Shown here piece after piece: positions 11,751-24,644 of a stretch of 64,000 nucleotides of DNA. How positions within the stretch are numbered: the first letter of the stretch is position 1; each line of letters starts with the position of its first letter. The notes below the pieces were generated by a model. It made no database searches. It was not told the DNA's origin and worked only from the letters and a program-made list of their open reading frames with translations. Made by a program: the position numbers and the translations under genes. The stretch comes from Ipomoea triloba (Eukaryota > Streptophyta > Magnoliopsida > Solanales > Convolvulaceae), in NCBI RefSeq assembly GCF_003576645.1, contig NC_044923.1:3478257-3542256 (forward strand), read 5' to 3'.

Positions 11751-12509
11751 ACTACTTATTCCCTTTCAATTCCCATGTATACCAAACATTGGAATTGAAA
11801 TTCTCTAGTAATTTTATTCCTGCAAACCAAACATTAGAATTTAAAAGTATCACATTATTTCACATTATTCATCTCCTATGGAATTACAATTCCGTTCCCA
11901 CTTAATTCCCTCCCTCCAACTAAACGTACCATTATAGTATAAGAATTATGTTCTATTTACTCGGTCATCTTTTACAAAACAAATAGTCAATTTTTTAATT
12001 TTGAGTGGCAAAAGACCACTAGTCAATACTTTTACTGTTAGGTATAATAAATTTTCCTATAATTATACTGAACTATAGAGTATAATTTATAGATACTCCG
12101 TATTTTTTTTCCTTTGTTTTTATTTTTCTTGAGAAAATTAAGTTCATTGTCTCCTTCTTGATGAAGGTATGCTCCGAGTTCCACGCACGCGTTCCCTTTT
12201 TTCCATTCTTTATTTACTCTTTTTTTTTTCCATAAAAAAAAACTGTTATCCGTATAATATTTTATAATTAAAAGTGATATTTATTTAATTATACATATAT
12301 AATTTACTAAAAACTTATAATTAATTAAATATATCTTACTTTCAAAAAAAAAAAAATCTTACTTTTTAGTTTGAAAGTATGATATTTTTTTCATAAATTT
12401 TTTTAATCGTTTTTGCATTGTTACAGCTTTCATGTAATGATTCCTTTTCTCTTTACTCATTTTTAACCCTATAATTTTTTACGTTTTTTTAAAGAAAAAA
12501 ATTATTAAC

Positions 12510-12600
12510 GTGAGAGAGAGAAAGCAGACAGGAGATACATAAAGATTCATTTATGGCTTCACAGTTCTGATTTTTTCTTGTTCGTTTTGGGTGATTCCTG
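12510..12600 (+). other. Probable 5' UTR exon of the WEB1-like gene
   Basis: A GAGAGAGAGAAAG-containing leader is followed by CTG|GTACGT at 12600/12601, a good donor. A T-rich region then leads to acceptors at 14422 or 14447, just before the coding start at 14456. The long leader intron (about 1.8 kb) is inferred from these signals only. Confidence 0.45.
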
Positions 12601-13827
12601 GTACGTCATTCTTCTTTTTCTTCTTTCTCTGTATTTCTTTTTAATTTTTCTTTAATATTCGCCTGCTGTGAGGTTTTTGAATTCGTAGATGTTTAATTGT
12701 TGATCCGATTCTGTAATTATTCGTGAATCTGATTCTGTAGATGTTTAATTGTTGATTTGGCGTTTAATTCTGAATGTGTTCGTCCATCTGTGTATATATA
12801 TATATATGCCCTGAAAACTTAAAACAGAATCAAAGAAGATGAAATCGGGGCCTGCTGTGAGGTTTTTGAAAAGGACATTATTGATTTGGGAGATTATTGA
12901 GATTATCTTTTAAAAAGAGAAGTGATTTTAGCTGGGAATTGTGGTTCTGATGAACTTTGATTTGGAATTCGTTCTGTGCTGATAGGGATGTGTTAAGATT
13001 TGGGTTTTTTTATATATTTTTTTAAAGGATAATATTTGTTAGCTTCTCTGTTGTGTACATTGTGTCTAATTGAAGTTGGAATGTTGCAAGTTACCTAATC
13101 CTATTATTTGTCAAAGATAAACATATTATGTTGATGTTGAAAAGAATGGTTGAGTGTTGTATGCTACAAGCTGTGACCAAAGCATATTAAGGCGCATAAA
13201 AGTCTGTGTTCTCTGCCAGAAATTCCACAGATTGGATGGTTGACTGCTATGCAGCATAGTGCTGGAACCATCTTCATCTAGAGTTTACCCACGATTTTTT
13301 TTGCATATGAGACATGTTTGAATGAAAAACAATCTTTTTCAGATGTTATGCGAAATGATATTCTTGGATGAGGATATCTATATGTGTGTGTTGCTGGCTT
13401 GCTTTCTATTATTTTGAGGTTTAGGTTCAGCATAGGAGTGAATACTTTGTGCCTCTGGTGGTGGGTAAAGATTCTAAAATTTGATGATGTAGTTGGTTGA
13501 ATAGATTAGTAACATTAATCAATTCTTTTCAATTGGCCCCTGCCCCCTGGATAGTGATGTGATGAAAATTTCTAAGGTTTCTTTGGGTTTCCAAACGTTT
13601 TTAAGACTTGATTAATACACTGTAGATGCTGTTTATCATGACTGATTCCTTTTAAACCACATAATATAATCAGAATATTGATCCAGGCCAAGTAAAATTA
13701 TGGATGCTAAGCTTCATTGCGACTCTGTCCAATAGCTAAAAGAGGTTAAAATTTTACGTTATGTTATCCAGCATCTGAAGATGCGTGTTGTATATGTATG
13801 ACTAGAATAGTAAACCACATAATTGTC

Positions 13828-14011
13828 CAAGCAAATAATTCCATTCTTGATCTCTTCTTTTACTGGATTCTCGTTTTTCTTATTTTGGTTTCATTAAATC
13901 TCTTTATTCCTTTAAGCTTCAAGCAAATAATTTCATTCTTGATCTCTTCTTTTACAGGATTCTCGTTTTTCTTATTTTGGTTTCATTAAATCTCTTTATT
14001 CCTTTAAGCTG
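13828..14011. repeat. 92-bp tandem duplication in the leader intron
   Basis: Two adjacent copies (13828-13919 and 13920-14011) both begin CAAGCAAATAATT and end CCTTTAAGCT. They are nearly identical, so the duplication is recent. Confidence 0.9.
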
Positions 14012-14455
14012 CTTAACAAAATGCACCTTCCCTCAGATACCCAATGTACCTACATTTTCCTTTTATGTTTCTATCATTGTGCTGTATTATTTGCATTACA
14101 AACTACTTATTTACTTTTATCGTTCTATTTTTTCTTTTTTTAAATATATGTGCTGTGTATGAACTAAAATATTATTGTGAAGTGAGCTTGACTGTGTTTC
14201 TGAGATTCTGTGGGCATGGAAGTGGTATATATACTGTCAGCTAAGTGCCCAGTAAAAGTTTTACATTGAGAGACAATGGTAACAGTTCCTTTGATCTATG
14301 TTCACCAACATGGCTATAAAGAGCAGCTTACTGTCATTCAGCTCATCATGAATGTCCTTTTTCCTCCTTTTGCTTCAAATATGTTATTTTCACCTAAACT
14401 TTTTATGGTTACTTTATATCAGGTCTCTGCTTGGTTCACCTTTGCAGTTTTCGGA

Positions 14456-17400
14456 ATGGAGGATGCGAGAAATACAAAGGAAAATACTCCTTCGGAATCC
14501 TCTTCTATATCAGGAGTTTCTGTACCAAATGTTCAACCAAACAGTGCATCTCAAATGAGTCAACACATCAATGGAAATGTGACCACCGAAGCACAGCATT
14601 CAGCTGTGAATAGTTCTAAGTCAGAGCACTTGAAAGAAGACTCCCATGGCATATCCCCAGAAGGGGATTATCCTTCTCCGGCAGGGATGGTTACAACATC
14701 TGCTAAAACTGATGATACAGGTAACGTTACTGAAACTGAAACTCCTCAACATAGTTCACAAATAGCTGAAAGTAGTACATCCATCAACAGAAAATCCAGA
14801 GATGCCGGAGCCTCACAGAGATGAACGTTCAGCAACTCTTTCAGTATCCATTCCATCTTCTGTGTTGGAAGCGAAACCACATACTACTTCTGCTACGCCT
14901 TCAGTTGAGCATGATGTCTCACCTTGTTCATCCAGTAACTCAGACGCGTTGAAGCTTCAACATGTAAAGATAAATGAATCCTCTGAATCTATTCCATCTA
15001 AAGACTCAGAAATAAAAGGTGGTTATCCTAACAGCACCAAAAATGCCATTCATACTCCTGCTTCGTCCCCTCAAGTTAGACACATTGAAAGTGAGAATCA
15101 CTCATTGCCATCCGATAACACTGGTCAGCGACTAGCCAGAATTTCTACCCATTTCATTAAAACTCCAACCCCTATCCACTCCAAGCATCCTGAAAATGCT
15201 GAAAAGAACAAAATTATAATTGACACGGCAGCACCTTTTAGATCTGTAAAGCAAGCTGTTTCTAAGTTTGGTGGAATTGTTGACTGGAAGGCTCACCAAG
15301 CACAGAGCACGGAGGTATAGTTTTTCCAACTCTCCAAATGTTTATTTTTGGTTGAGTCTTAACCTCATTCATTGGTTACTTATTTTTCCGGCTTTTAAGA
15401 GTGGCTTCAGTTTGAGCACTCTGCCTTGATATTGTGAGATTGCAGTTGTGCATATATAAAATTCTCTCAAATTTGGCATTTGATTTCCTTTAGTGTGAAA
15501 TGGGTATAGGGTCTCTTGGCATCTCACTATCAAAATATGGTTTCCTATGATGTTTGTTTGAAGTTCTCTTTACAGTCATACGTGGCATGTGATTTAACCT
15601 CATATCATCAATGCAGAGACAGAAGTTTACTAATCAAGAGCTAGAGAAAGTGCAGCAGGAGATTCCATTGCTCAAAAAAAAGTTTGAAGCTGCTGAAGAT
15701 GCAAAACAGTCGGTTTTGAAGGAGTTGGATAGCACTACACATCTTGTCGAACAATTGAAGCTTAAGTTGGAGAGAGCACAGACAGAAGAGCAACAAGCAA
15801 GACAGGATTCAGAACTTGTGAAGCTAAGAGTAGAAGAGATGGCGCAAGGGATTGCTGATGAGTCGAGCATTGCAGCCAAAGCACAGCTCGAGGTTGCTAG
15901 AGCCAGGCATACTGCTGCGGTATCAGAACTCCAAACTGTGACAGCTGAATTGGAAAAGCTTCGTAAAGATTATGCTTTCTTGTTGTATGAGAAAGAAATA
16001 GCACTGAAAAAGGCAGAGGAGGCTGTTTCTTCATCAAAAGAAGTTGAGAGAACGGTAGAGGATTTAACTATTGAGCTCATAACTTTGAAGGAATCTCTAG
16101 ATGCTGCACATGCTGCCCATTCGGAGGCCGAGGAACGTAGAATTGGAGCAACTATGGCAACAGAACAAGATACTCTACAGTGGGAGAAAGAAGTTAAGCA
16201 GGCAGAAGATGAACTCGCGAAGCTAAACCAGCAGGCTATGTATGCTTTAGATCTCAAGTCAAAGTTAGATGCTGCTAATGCGTTGCTACATGATCTTAGA
16301 GCTGAATTGACTGCTTATATGGAATCAAAACTGGAACAAGAAGTGGATAATGATCAAAACTTGGTAGGTGAGTTGGTAGAGCCTGGAAAAAGAACTCATG
16401 GTGAAATACAATCAGCAATTGAGTCAAGTAGGAAGGAGCTTGACGAAGTTAAGCTCAATTTAGAGAAAACAATTGCTGAAGTGAATTGCTTGAAAGTGGC
16501 AGCCACTTCGTTGAAATCGGAATTGGATATAGAAAAATCAGAACTTTCCACCACTCGCCAAAGAGAAGGAATGGCATCAATTGCTGTTGCATCTCTTGAA
16601 GCTGAGCTAAATAGGACTAAATGTGATATTGCCCTATCGCAGATGAAGGAGAAAGAAGCAAGAGAAAAGATGCTAGAGATTCCAAAACAACTTCAAGATG
16701 CTGCTCAGGAGGCAGATTTGGCAAAGTCACTTGCTAAAACAGCATGTGAGGAGCTGATAAAGGTAAGGGACGAAGCAGAGCAAGCAAAGGCTGAAGCAAG
16801 TACCATACAAAGTAGATTAAGTGCAGCTGAAAAGGAGATAGAAGCTGCAAAAGCCTCAGAGAAATTGGCAATTGCAGCTATCAATGCACTGCAAGAGAGT
16901 GAATCGGTTCAAGGCACCAATGATGAAGAGTCACCAACTGGAGTAACACTTACTTTAGAAGAGTACTATTTACTCAGCAAGCAAGCCCACCAGTCAGAAG
17001 AGCAAGCTAACAGGAGGGTGGCTGCTGCTCTCGCCCAAATTGATATTGCCAAGGAGTCAGAGGTGAAAAGCTTGAGTAAGCTAGAGGAAGTTAATAATGA
17101 GAAAGCTGAAACAAGGGAGGCTCTAGAACTTGCACTGGAGAAGGCCGATAAAGCCAAAGAAGGGAAACTAGCTGGAGAACAGGAATTGAGACAGTGGAGG
17201 GCAGACCATGAGCAAAGACGTAAAAACAATGAACCTCATCCAGTGGTGAACCCAACAAAGAGCGCAAGATCAAGTTCTGAAGATAGAAAAGAATCGAAGG
17301 CCTCCGCCCTGCATCATACATTAAGTGCCAATGAGCACATGGAAGTGAACAACCCTGAAAAATCATTGATGCAGGAAACCAACAGTGAAACTGATTCATC

Positions 17401-17497
17401 TTCTGCTGAAGTGAAGATAAGAAAGAAAAAGAAGAAATTATTTCCTCGGTTCCTCATGTTCTTGACCAAAAAAAAATCACAATCCAAGACAACATGA
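14456..17497 (+). CDS. WEB1-like: WEB1-like coiled-coil protein (WEB family)
   Basis: WEB1 (weak chloroplast movement under blue light 1) works with PMI2-type partners in light-driven chloroplast photorelocation and actin control. Exons 14456-14720, 14791-15314 and 15617-17497 join in frame to 889 residues, close to the family's ~800. Residues 1 to about 230 are Ser/Thr/Pro-rich and disordered. The family signature [19 protein letters not shown] with IVDWKAH sits just before residue 263. About 264-790 is a long coiled coil rich in Glu, Lys, Ala and Leu ([20 protein letters not shown] and similar). The C terminus has the basic [19 protein letters not shown] tail typical of the family. The first intron (70 bp) is inferred because the frame would otherwise break. 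No membrane segment is seen. WEB1 versus a close WEL paralogue is not resolved. Confidence 0.9.
14721..14790 (+). other. Inferred 70-bp intron restoring the WEB1-like frame
   Basis: The upstream frame ends in a stop at 14822-14824 and the downstream frame opens only after 14765. Removing 14721-14790 (donor ACAG|GTAACG, acceptor CAACAG|AAAATCC) joins them in phase 1 and yields [15 protein letters not shown] across the join. Both sites match plant consensus. The alternative is a one-base insertion, for example in the AAAA run at 14791-14794. Confidence 0.65.
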
Positions 17498-18664
17498 TGC
17501 TCTGTGTGCACAGCTATAAACACCATCATGGCATTCACACACCAAAGTCAAATTCTTATAGAACATAGATTGTATTTTTATGTATTATATAGGTATTAAT
17601 ATTCAGTTTCTGAGGCTAAGTGGCTGGCAGGGTTCAGGAATAGAATAAGTCTGTTGTCTCTTCATGAGAAACAGATAATAAGGCGGTTCTGTAATTAAAT
17701 TGAGTTCCTTCATTCCTTGTTTGTGATGTTTTCAGATGTATAAGCTGTTGGACATTTTTTAGGTCCTTATGTGTTGTTTTCTGAGTTTTTTGTATGCACT
17801 ATGGTATTGTATATTGAATACAGCTATCAGGAATATGTAAATTCACTGTCCATTTGCTCTTTGACTTTTCATCTTGTCTTTTGAGTTATTGGGAAAATTT
17901 CACTCATTGTTTGTCTTTAGATTTTTTTTTTTTCATTTTAAATATTTTCTTTTTCAAGCATTTTACTTTCATTTCAAAATGTCAAAAAATGTCTTTCTGA
18001 ACTAAAATTGAAGCATTTCTCAAGTCAAAAAAATTAAAAATAAACTTTTTGTACTCAAAAAAAAAAAACTATAACTTTTTTTAAAGTCTAACACAAAAAC
18101 CTTATATAAAAATTCATGTTATTAGATTATTATTACCAATCCTATCCTTTATTTTTATGGTTGTATAAATAGAAAATCACGGTGTTTGTAAGTAAATCAC
18201 CCTAATTTATCCATTCACTATTCTAACGGGCCAGGGCAAGGGTTTTGTGGGCAAACATTATAACTAATACTCCGCAATCTACCTTTTATGTTCACAGATT
18301 ATGAATTATGAATTGTTCAATCAACTTAATGATAATCATAATTCATAGAGTTTAACAAAAAGCACTTTAAAATCTATTTTTGCATTTATTACAACAACAG
18401 CATTACTGGGTTCAAAACAAGTACTCTATTACCTAGAACAGTTTTTAAATCTCCAGATATCAGGCAAGCTACATAAAAGTCAAGTCTGTTTGAAATGGCT
18501 TCCAAATATACACTTTTCAAGCAATGGCCAAAGATACATGAATTCTTCTTCCATGACAGATGAACTCTAAGAGGATGCATAAATGAACAAAAGGGCTCTG
18601 TTCAGATATGCTGGACTGACTAAAGACCAATCTATTATAACTGGAGAGATAGCAAGTCTGTAGT
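17498..18664. other. Intergenic region between two convergent genes
   Basis: This holds the 3' UTRs of the WEB1-like gene (+) and the VID27-like gene (-) and an AT-rich middle with T and A homopolymers. No further gene or repeat is visible. Confidence 0.7.
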
Positions 18665-21383
18665 TTATAGATTCAAGCGCCGGCTTGATATACTGAAGGA
18701 GCTAACTTTCAGTGGCGTGGCAACCACGAGTGGTGCTTCAGGAGAGTCGGTCACAGCAAACTTGTCGTGCATGAAGCGACTGTCTATGATAGATTCATCT
18801 CTTAGAACAATCTTGTAGCAATAGCAACTCTTCAAGCCCACCTGACTTTGGTAACACTGATGAGCACCGTCTTTCACCTGTTGAAAGTTCCATATTACAC
18901 TGAACTTGCCCACTGTTGCAACCAAGTGGCGCTCCTGTTTGCCATTCTCCGTGACCTAAAACAATTTTGTAGCTCTGGCTGAATTAACTCAAAGTGCGAT
19001 AGCTCAAACAAGAACAATAATTTATGTATTAACATATACTAACTACAGTGAAAAAGCAAAAGAGTACTAGCAAATGGCTTAACAATTGGTGATAGAATGT
19101 AAGCAAAGAATTACATAAACTATGCAGTGCAAATGTACATGAGGTGATAGCAATGGCAAAGTGCAGTAGCAAATGAAAAAAAAAAAGGTATTTCACCACA
19201 ACCAGTGGTCCAGTGCTACATATGTGAATTTCAGACTTCAGATGTTGGATTCATTAGATGGCATAGCAACATTAACATAATGCACTCCATATTAGCAGCA
19301 TATTTTACTTTCATATGAAGGTGATTGCAATATTAGCTGAACATTGAAACCATTGACACATTATATTCCATTTGGCTCATGTGCTCCATATAAGATAGGT
19401 TTGTAGTAGTCTAAAAGCTACACACAGAAACCAACTTTCTTATGCTATGTATCATAATTAAATGCCTCTTACTACCACTCTATTACCCAATTCAAATTCT
19501 CTGCAGAATGTAGTGTGCTGGAAATGATAGTAAATAGTGCAAAAATGTCACATGTTCATACAATTATCATCACGACAATCTTGGCAATTCATAACCTCAA
19601 TAGATTAAGCACATAACCAAGCTATTTTCACTCAGATATGGATTAAACAGAATAGGGAGCATTAAACAAAAGAATCGCATACCATATGAGCAATTAATCA
19701 GCACAGAATGCACAAGGTAAAATGCATACATACCCATGAAAATTGTGCCTTCTGGAACCTATTGTTAGCTCCAGCAATATGAGAATCCAACGGAGTTAGC
19801 TTTAGCAATCTCGGAGCAGAGATCCTATTCCCCATACGGCCAGCAAACCCAGTCTTTGTCTTCCCATCCTTGTCAGTGAACAAGGTACATATCAGTACCA
19901 AGTAATTATCAGTTGTCCCCAATATCCACTTCCCGTCATAGGTAACATCAACATGGGTGATTGGTGAGCCAAGCCCTGGAAAAGCAGTTTTTGCCTGTCT
20001 CATGGTGTTGCTTGAGTACAACCTTATTTTCCCATCAATAGACCCAACAACAATAGATCCATCACCAGTAGTAGCAAAGCACTGAAAGTTAGTACCCCTA
20101 GAAAATTGATGCCCTTGAGTCCAATTCAAGACAGGAGTGCTGTCATTAACTAGATTCTGAACCATCCCATTACGATCACGCATATCCCACCTACACAATC
20201 TGTTATCATCCAGTCCTAAGAAAGTTGATCCCGAGGGATCCATCTGGGCGCCTTTGCTATCATTAGTAATATCCCTCATTGAAATGTCGACCCCGTCCTT
20301 CTCAAACCTCCACTCACTCACTACTTTACCCGTCTCAATGTCAAGCTGGTGTAAACCCCTCGGATGAGGAGTATTACCAGTGACAGGGCTCATGAGCAGC
20401 ATATTAGTTTCGGCTCTCATAAGCAAAGCTTTCCTTGGAGTGGAATGAGCAGCACTAAACCTTTCCTTATCGAAATTGACATACACTCCTTTTCCTTGAA
20501 TCCCATGATTGTAATTCCTCACTACCTGAATCCCTGAATCACTTATCAGAAAGCTATTGTCCAAAGCCCCAAGTGCCAAGCTTTGAATCGCCCCGCCATT
20601 AGCAGCAGCCTCCTCAAACTCCTCCCTCAGATCATGGCTCTCCCTTAAGGGGGTCTTAGCTGAGCTAGGGCTTTTAAAGAAGCTATCCCCTGCATCCTCC
20701 CACATTGAATCGTCAGCTAATTCTGGCTTTGCCCACCCAATGAAGTCCTTCCCGTATACCTTAACCCTATTTGCATCATTTGCTTCGTACCCATACGTAT
20801 TCTCAAACAAGCAGTCTTTGTACCTGTCAAAGAAAGCCGTATACTCTTCTTCATCGAAGAATTTCGCGGCCCATACCCCATCTGCCACAAAATCGATCCT
20901 CTTCTGGTCCTTGAAAGCCTTCAATTGCAGATTTTCGTCCACCTTTGCCTTAATTTTCGACCCGATTTTTAAAACCCACCAACCCTCCTCGCACTCTTCA
21001 TCTTCTTCGTCTTCGTCCCCGTCTCCGCTCTTGACGAAGCAATAGGTGGTGAGCTTGTCCGCAACGACCCATTTAGACTTGGGAGTGTTGCCGCCGACGT
21101 GAAGGTAAAGCTTAACGGCGTTCTTCGTCGGGTTGTGCTGCGACCCGACGTTATACTTGAGCTTCAGCGCTTTGAGCTTCGCCTCAACGTCGTCCAAAGA
21201 CGTCGGCGTCTTTGCCGGCGTCTTCGGTTGGAAGGAGGAGGGAGTACTGGCGTCTTCGTAGTTCTCCTCGTCGTCGTCGTCGTCGTCCCTCCGGCTGTCG
21301 TGGGACCGGGACTCCGACCCGGTTTCCGATTCGGTTTCGGACTCCAAAAGCTCCAGATCTTCACGGCTATGGTTGGCACCCAT
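18665..21383 (-). CDS. VID27/DEM-like protein
   Basis: Two exons, 21383-19734 and 18955-18665 on the minus strand, join in phase 0 at SW|VTENG, giving 646 residues. That matches the plant VID27 family (yeast vacuolar import and degradation 27; tomato DEM, needed for meristem and embryo formation). The start is the ATG of [15 protein letters not shown]. MGxxxS is an N-myristoylation signal, so membrane association is plausible. An acidic Ser-rich tail with a DDDDDDEE run follows. A conserved central part has [25 protein letters not shown] and [24 protein letters not shown]. The C-terminal half is the VID27 beta-propeller ([50 protein letters not shown]). A frame extension upstream of the ATG is not used. 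The molecular role in plants is poorly defined. Confidence 0.93.
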
Positions 21384-21689
21384 TACGGCAGGCGTATCGA
21401 TTAAGGAATAGAAAGCTAGAGAATCAGATTGCAAATGAGAATTGCAAATTGCGAAGTGGGAAAATGAGAAATGAGAAGAGGGTTTAGAAGGAAAGGAATG
21501 AGGAGCGCGAATTTGAAAATTTTGAAATTTGAAACGTTATTGCCTAAACGCTTTTTCAAATTAGGGCTTCTGATCCGATCCGATCCGAATGGTGTCGGTC
21601 ACGGCTCATTTGGCTAAACTATTTTCAAATTAGGGTCTAAGCTTGTAGACAAATTATACCGTGAAACATTATTTATACGGCAAGAAATA

Positions 21690-21958
21690 CTATTGATGAA
21701 CGTTCATTTTTGGGTAAATCAACGTTTTAGTTCCTCAAATGTTGTCAAACTGTCAATGTTGCCCTTTAACTCGGTATTCATCGATTTAGTCCCTGAAAAT
21801 AACTGTTTTTGGTCACATAACTCCATCCGGCCAATTTTCGGCGAAGGCTCCGATTTAGCAGGGTTAAATATGTCATACCATCTCTTCTATACCATTTCTT
21901 CACTTCGTATAACACCAGAGAACATGAGTCTCCATTCCAACTTAGTTCTGAGTAGCCC
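21690..21958. mobile_element. Probable left terminal region of a Mutator-like element
   Basis: This noncoding stretch has the words AACGTTTTAGTTCCTCAAA, TCATCGATTTAGTCCCTGAAA and GGTCACATAACTCCATCCGG, a style common in plant MULE termini. It lies directly before the GRF zinc-finger gene and about 3 kb from a MULE transposase fragment. The matching right terminus is missing because satellite DNA begins inside the transposase, so a terminal inverted repeat cannot be confirmed here. Confidence 0.4.
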
Positions 21959-22056
21959 TAGGTCTCCATTCGCCTAGCACTTGCAGAAGATTAGAAGAGC
22001 AACTACTCCATTCGAAGATAGATATTGAAGACTCCAAGCTTCGAAGCAGAAAGGTA

Positions 22057-22550
22057 ATGTCTAGCAACAATAGTTCTTCATCGGAATTCATGGCGGAGGT
22101 GCGGTGTAGGTGCGGATATTTGGCTCCAATAAAGATGTCATGGAGTTACGCTAACCCGGGGAAGAGATATAGGGCATGTCCCAGATACGGGGTAAGTGTA
22201 AAATTTGCAATGTAGTAGGTTAAATCTTATTATGGTATGAGAATTTATGAATGATTTATGGTTAGGGCTTAGGGAGCTGCCGGTATTTTGAATGGATGGA
22301 CTATGATGTCTCCGAACGGGTATCAAATGTGCTTAGAGGGCTGTTGAAGAAGGCAGATAAGTATGAGAAGGAAATTGAAAAGCTGCAATTTACAATTGAG
22401 AAGAAAGATCATGAATTGAAGAAGAAGATTTGGGAGTCGAATTTGAAGTTTTTGTATGGATTTGGAATTGGTATGGTATTTGCAGGCTTTGTTATTAGTA
22501 TATGGATGAGGAGTGCTTCTGGTAATGTAGGGTTAATGCAGCTAAACTAG
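22057..22550 (+). CDS. GRF zinc-finger protein with C-terminal membrane segment (MULE-associated)
   Basis: Exons 22057-22191 and 22266-22550 join in phase 0, giving 139 residues. The N-terminal half is a GRF-type zinc finger: CRCG at the start, then RYRACPRYG and SCRYFEWMD, supplying the Cys set. The middle is a short basic/acidic coiled coil (KKADKYEKEIEKLQFTIEKK). The end is one membrane segment (FLYGFGIGMVFAGFVISIW). Such GRF-plus-coil proteins are common in plant genomes and often travel with Mutator-like elements, which fits the transposase remnant downstream on the other strand. GRF fingers bind single-stranded DNA in other proteins; the role here is unknown. The acceptor at 22265 was chosen because it alone keeps the frame, adding Gly-Leu before GSC. 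Confidence 0.75.
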
Positions 22551-23272
22551 CAGTAGCTAATGTTGTAATTTTTTTGTTTCAAAATTGGGAATGAAAGAAA
22601 TGAAGTAATGTGATTTTGATTATCCAGTAGCTAATGTGTTTTTGTATCAGTAGCTAATGTGACTTTAATGTGATTAGCAGTAGCTAATGTGTATTTGTAT
22701 CATAAATGAAGTATTGTGATTTTGATTATCCAGTGAACTAACAAACTGTGCACAACTATGAAGCAATGTGAATTTGATTTTGACCAAAAACCTTACTGGG
22801 CAAACTGAGCAAAACTATACTGGCCAAAACTTTACAAAACTGTGTAAAACTTAGATGTAATGTTATTGCTATGTGACCATAGTGAACAAAACCAAACTGA
22901 TCCAAAAACTGAGCCTAAACAGCCAAACCAAATTGAGCCAAAAACCATTACCAGCCAAAACCAAATTGAGCAAAAAAAATACCATTTTCATTCAACTACA
23001 CAGTTTACATTTTAGGTAGCAAAGCCAACTTACAAAACAGTCAAAAACAGTAGCTAAGCCAAAAACAGTAGCTAATGTCAACATACAAAACAGCCAAAAA
23101 CAATTGGATCAAGAGTTATCAACATAGCTACCCAAAATCACCAACAATTTACATTGGATCAAGAGTTATCAACNTAGGTCTCCATTCGCCTAGCACTTGC
23201 AGAAGATTAGAAGAGCAACTACTCCATTCGAAGATAGATATTGAAGACTCCAAGCTTCGAAGCAGAAAGGTA

Positions 23273-23766
23273 ATGTCTAGCAACAATAGTTCTTCATCGG
23301 AATTCATGGCGGAGGTGCGGTGTAGGTGCGGATATTTGGCTCCAATAAAGATGTCATGGAGTTACGCTAACCCGGGGAAGAGATATAGGGCATGTCCCAG
23401 ATACGGGGTAAGTGTAAAATTTGCAATGTAGTAGGTTAAATCTTATTATGGTATGAGAATTTATGAATGATTTATGGTTAGGGCTTAGGGAGCTGCCGGT
23501 ATTTTGAATGGATGGACTATGATGTCTCCGAACGGGTATCAAATGTGCTTAGAGGGCTGTTGAAGAAGGCAGATAAGTATGAGAAGGAAATTGAAAAGCT
23601 GCAATTTACAATTGAGAAGAAAGATCATGAATTGAAGAAGAAGATTTGGGAGTCGAATTTGAAGTTTTTGTATGGATTTGGAATTGGTATGGTATTTGCA
23701 GGCTTTGTTATTAGTATATGGATGAGGAGTGCTTCTGGTAATGTAGGGTTAATGCAGCTAAACTAG
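23273..23766 (+). CDS. Second copy of the GRF zinc-finger gene (probably an assembly duplicate)
   Basis: Exons 23273-23407 and 23482-23766 repeat the gene at 22057-22550 with no visible change in coding or intron sequence. Since the whole 1.2-kb block is duplicated around one N, this should be treated as the same gene seen twice unless reads spanning the junction show otherwise. Confidence 0.7.
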
Positions 23767-24319
23767 CAGTAGCTAATGTTGTAATTTTTTTGTTTCAAAA
23801 TTGGGAATGAAAGAAATGAAGTAATGTGATTTTGATTATCCAGTAGCTAATGTGTTTTTGTATCAGTAGCTAATGTGACTTTAATGTGATTAGCAGTAGC
23901 TAATGTGTATTTGTATCATAAATGAAGTATTGTGATTTTGATTATCCAGTGAACTAACAAACTGTGCACAACTATGAAGCAATGTGAATTTGATTTTGAC
24001 CAAAAACCTTACTGGGCAAACTGAGCAAAACTATACTGGCCAAAACTTTACAAAACTGTGTAAAACTTAGATGTAATGTTATTGCTATGTGACCATAGTG
24101 AACAAAACCAAACTGATCCAAAAACTGAGCCTAAACAGCCAAACCAAATTGAGCCAAAAACCATTACCAGCCAAAACCAAATTGAGCAAAAAAAATACCA
24201 TTTTCATTCAACTACACAGTTTACATTTTAGGTAGCAAAGCCAACTTACAAAACAGTCAAAAACAGTAGCTAAGCCAAAAACAGTAGCTAATGTCAACAT
24301 ACAAAACAGCCAAAAACAA

Positions 24320-24439
24320 TTGGATCAAGAGTTATCAACATAGCTACCCAAAATCACCAACAATTTACATTGGATCAAGAGTTATCAACATAGCTACCCA
24401 AAATCACCAACAATTTACATTGGATCAAGAGTTATCAAC
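24320..24439. repeat. 50-bp tandem repeat, about 2.4 copies
   Basis: Units containing TTGGATCAAGAGTTATCAAC and TAGCTACCCAAAATCACC repeat with a period of 50 bp from about 24320. The contig ending at 23173 stops inside the same repeat, which explains the failed merge. Confidence 0.85.
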
Positions 24440-24644
24440 TTTCCAAAATACCACACCAAAATACAGTTTTCAATTGAACTACTCTAAACCAGTCAACCTA
24501 TTGTCCTTGTCTTCTGAACCATGTTGCCTTGCAAGTGTATTTGAGGGCTCCAATGGTGATGAATTTCTTCCTTGCAAGTGTATGTTCATTAGCAATTGTA
24601 GATGAAATGAAGTCTGCTACAGTAGGGATGTCATTGGTTTCCGG

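Larger units (their letters stand above)
9814..12509. other. Intergenic spacer with transposon relics
   Basis: No host gene is supported between the GT8 gene and the WEB1-like gene. The 3' UTR of the former fills the first 100-200 bp. Then come a GC-rich hAT-like patch (about 10195-10450), an LTR-like stretch (about 11180-11750), and a block around 11760-11930 with GGAATTGAAATTC and CAAACATTRGAATT motifs typical of short nonautonomous elements. The rest is AT-rich with homopolymer runs. Confidence 0.55.
21959..24389. repeat. Direct 1,215-bp duplication around a single N (likely contig overlap)
   Basis: The sequence 21959-23173 recurs at 23175-24389 with an offset of 1,216 and no difference I could see. 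The two copies are separated by one N at 23174. The first copy stops inside a 50-bp tandem repeat, a typical place for contigs to end. The simplest reading is one locus assembled twice. Confidence 0.85.

Noticed and set aside
21959..24389. A true tandem gene duplication of the GRF gene
   Set aside because: No differences were seen over 1.2 kb including introns and flanks, and a single N lies exactly at the join; a contig overlap explains it better.
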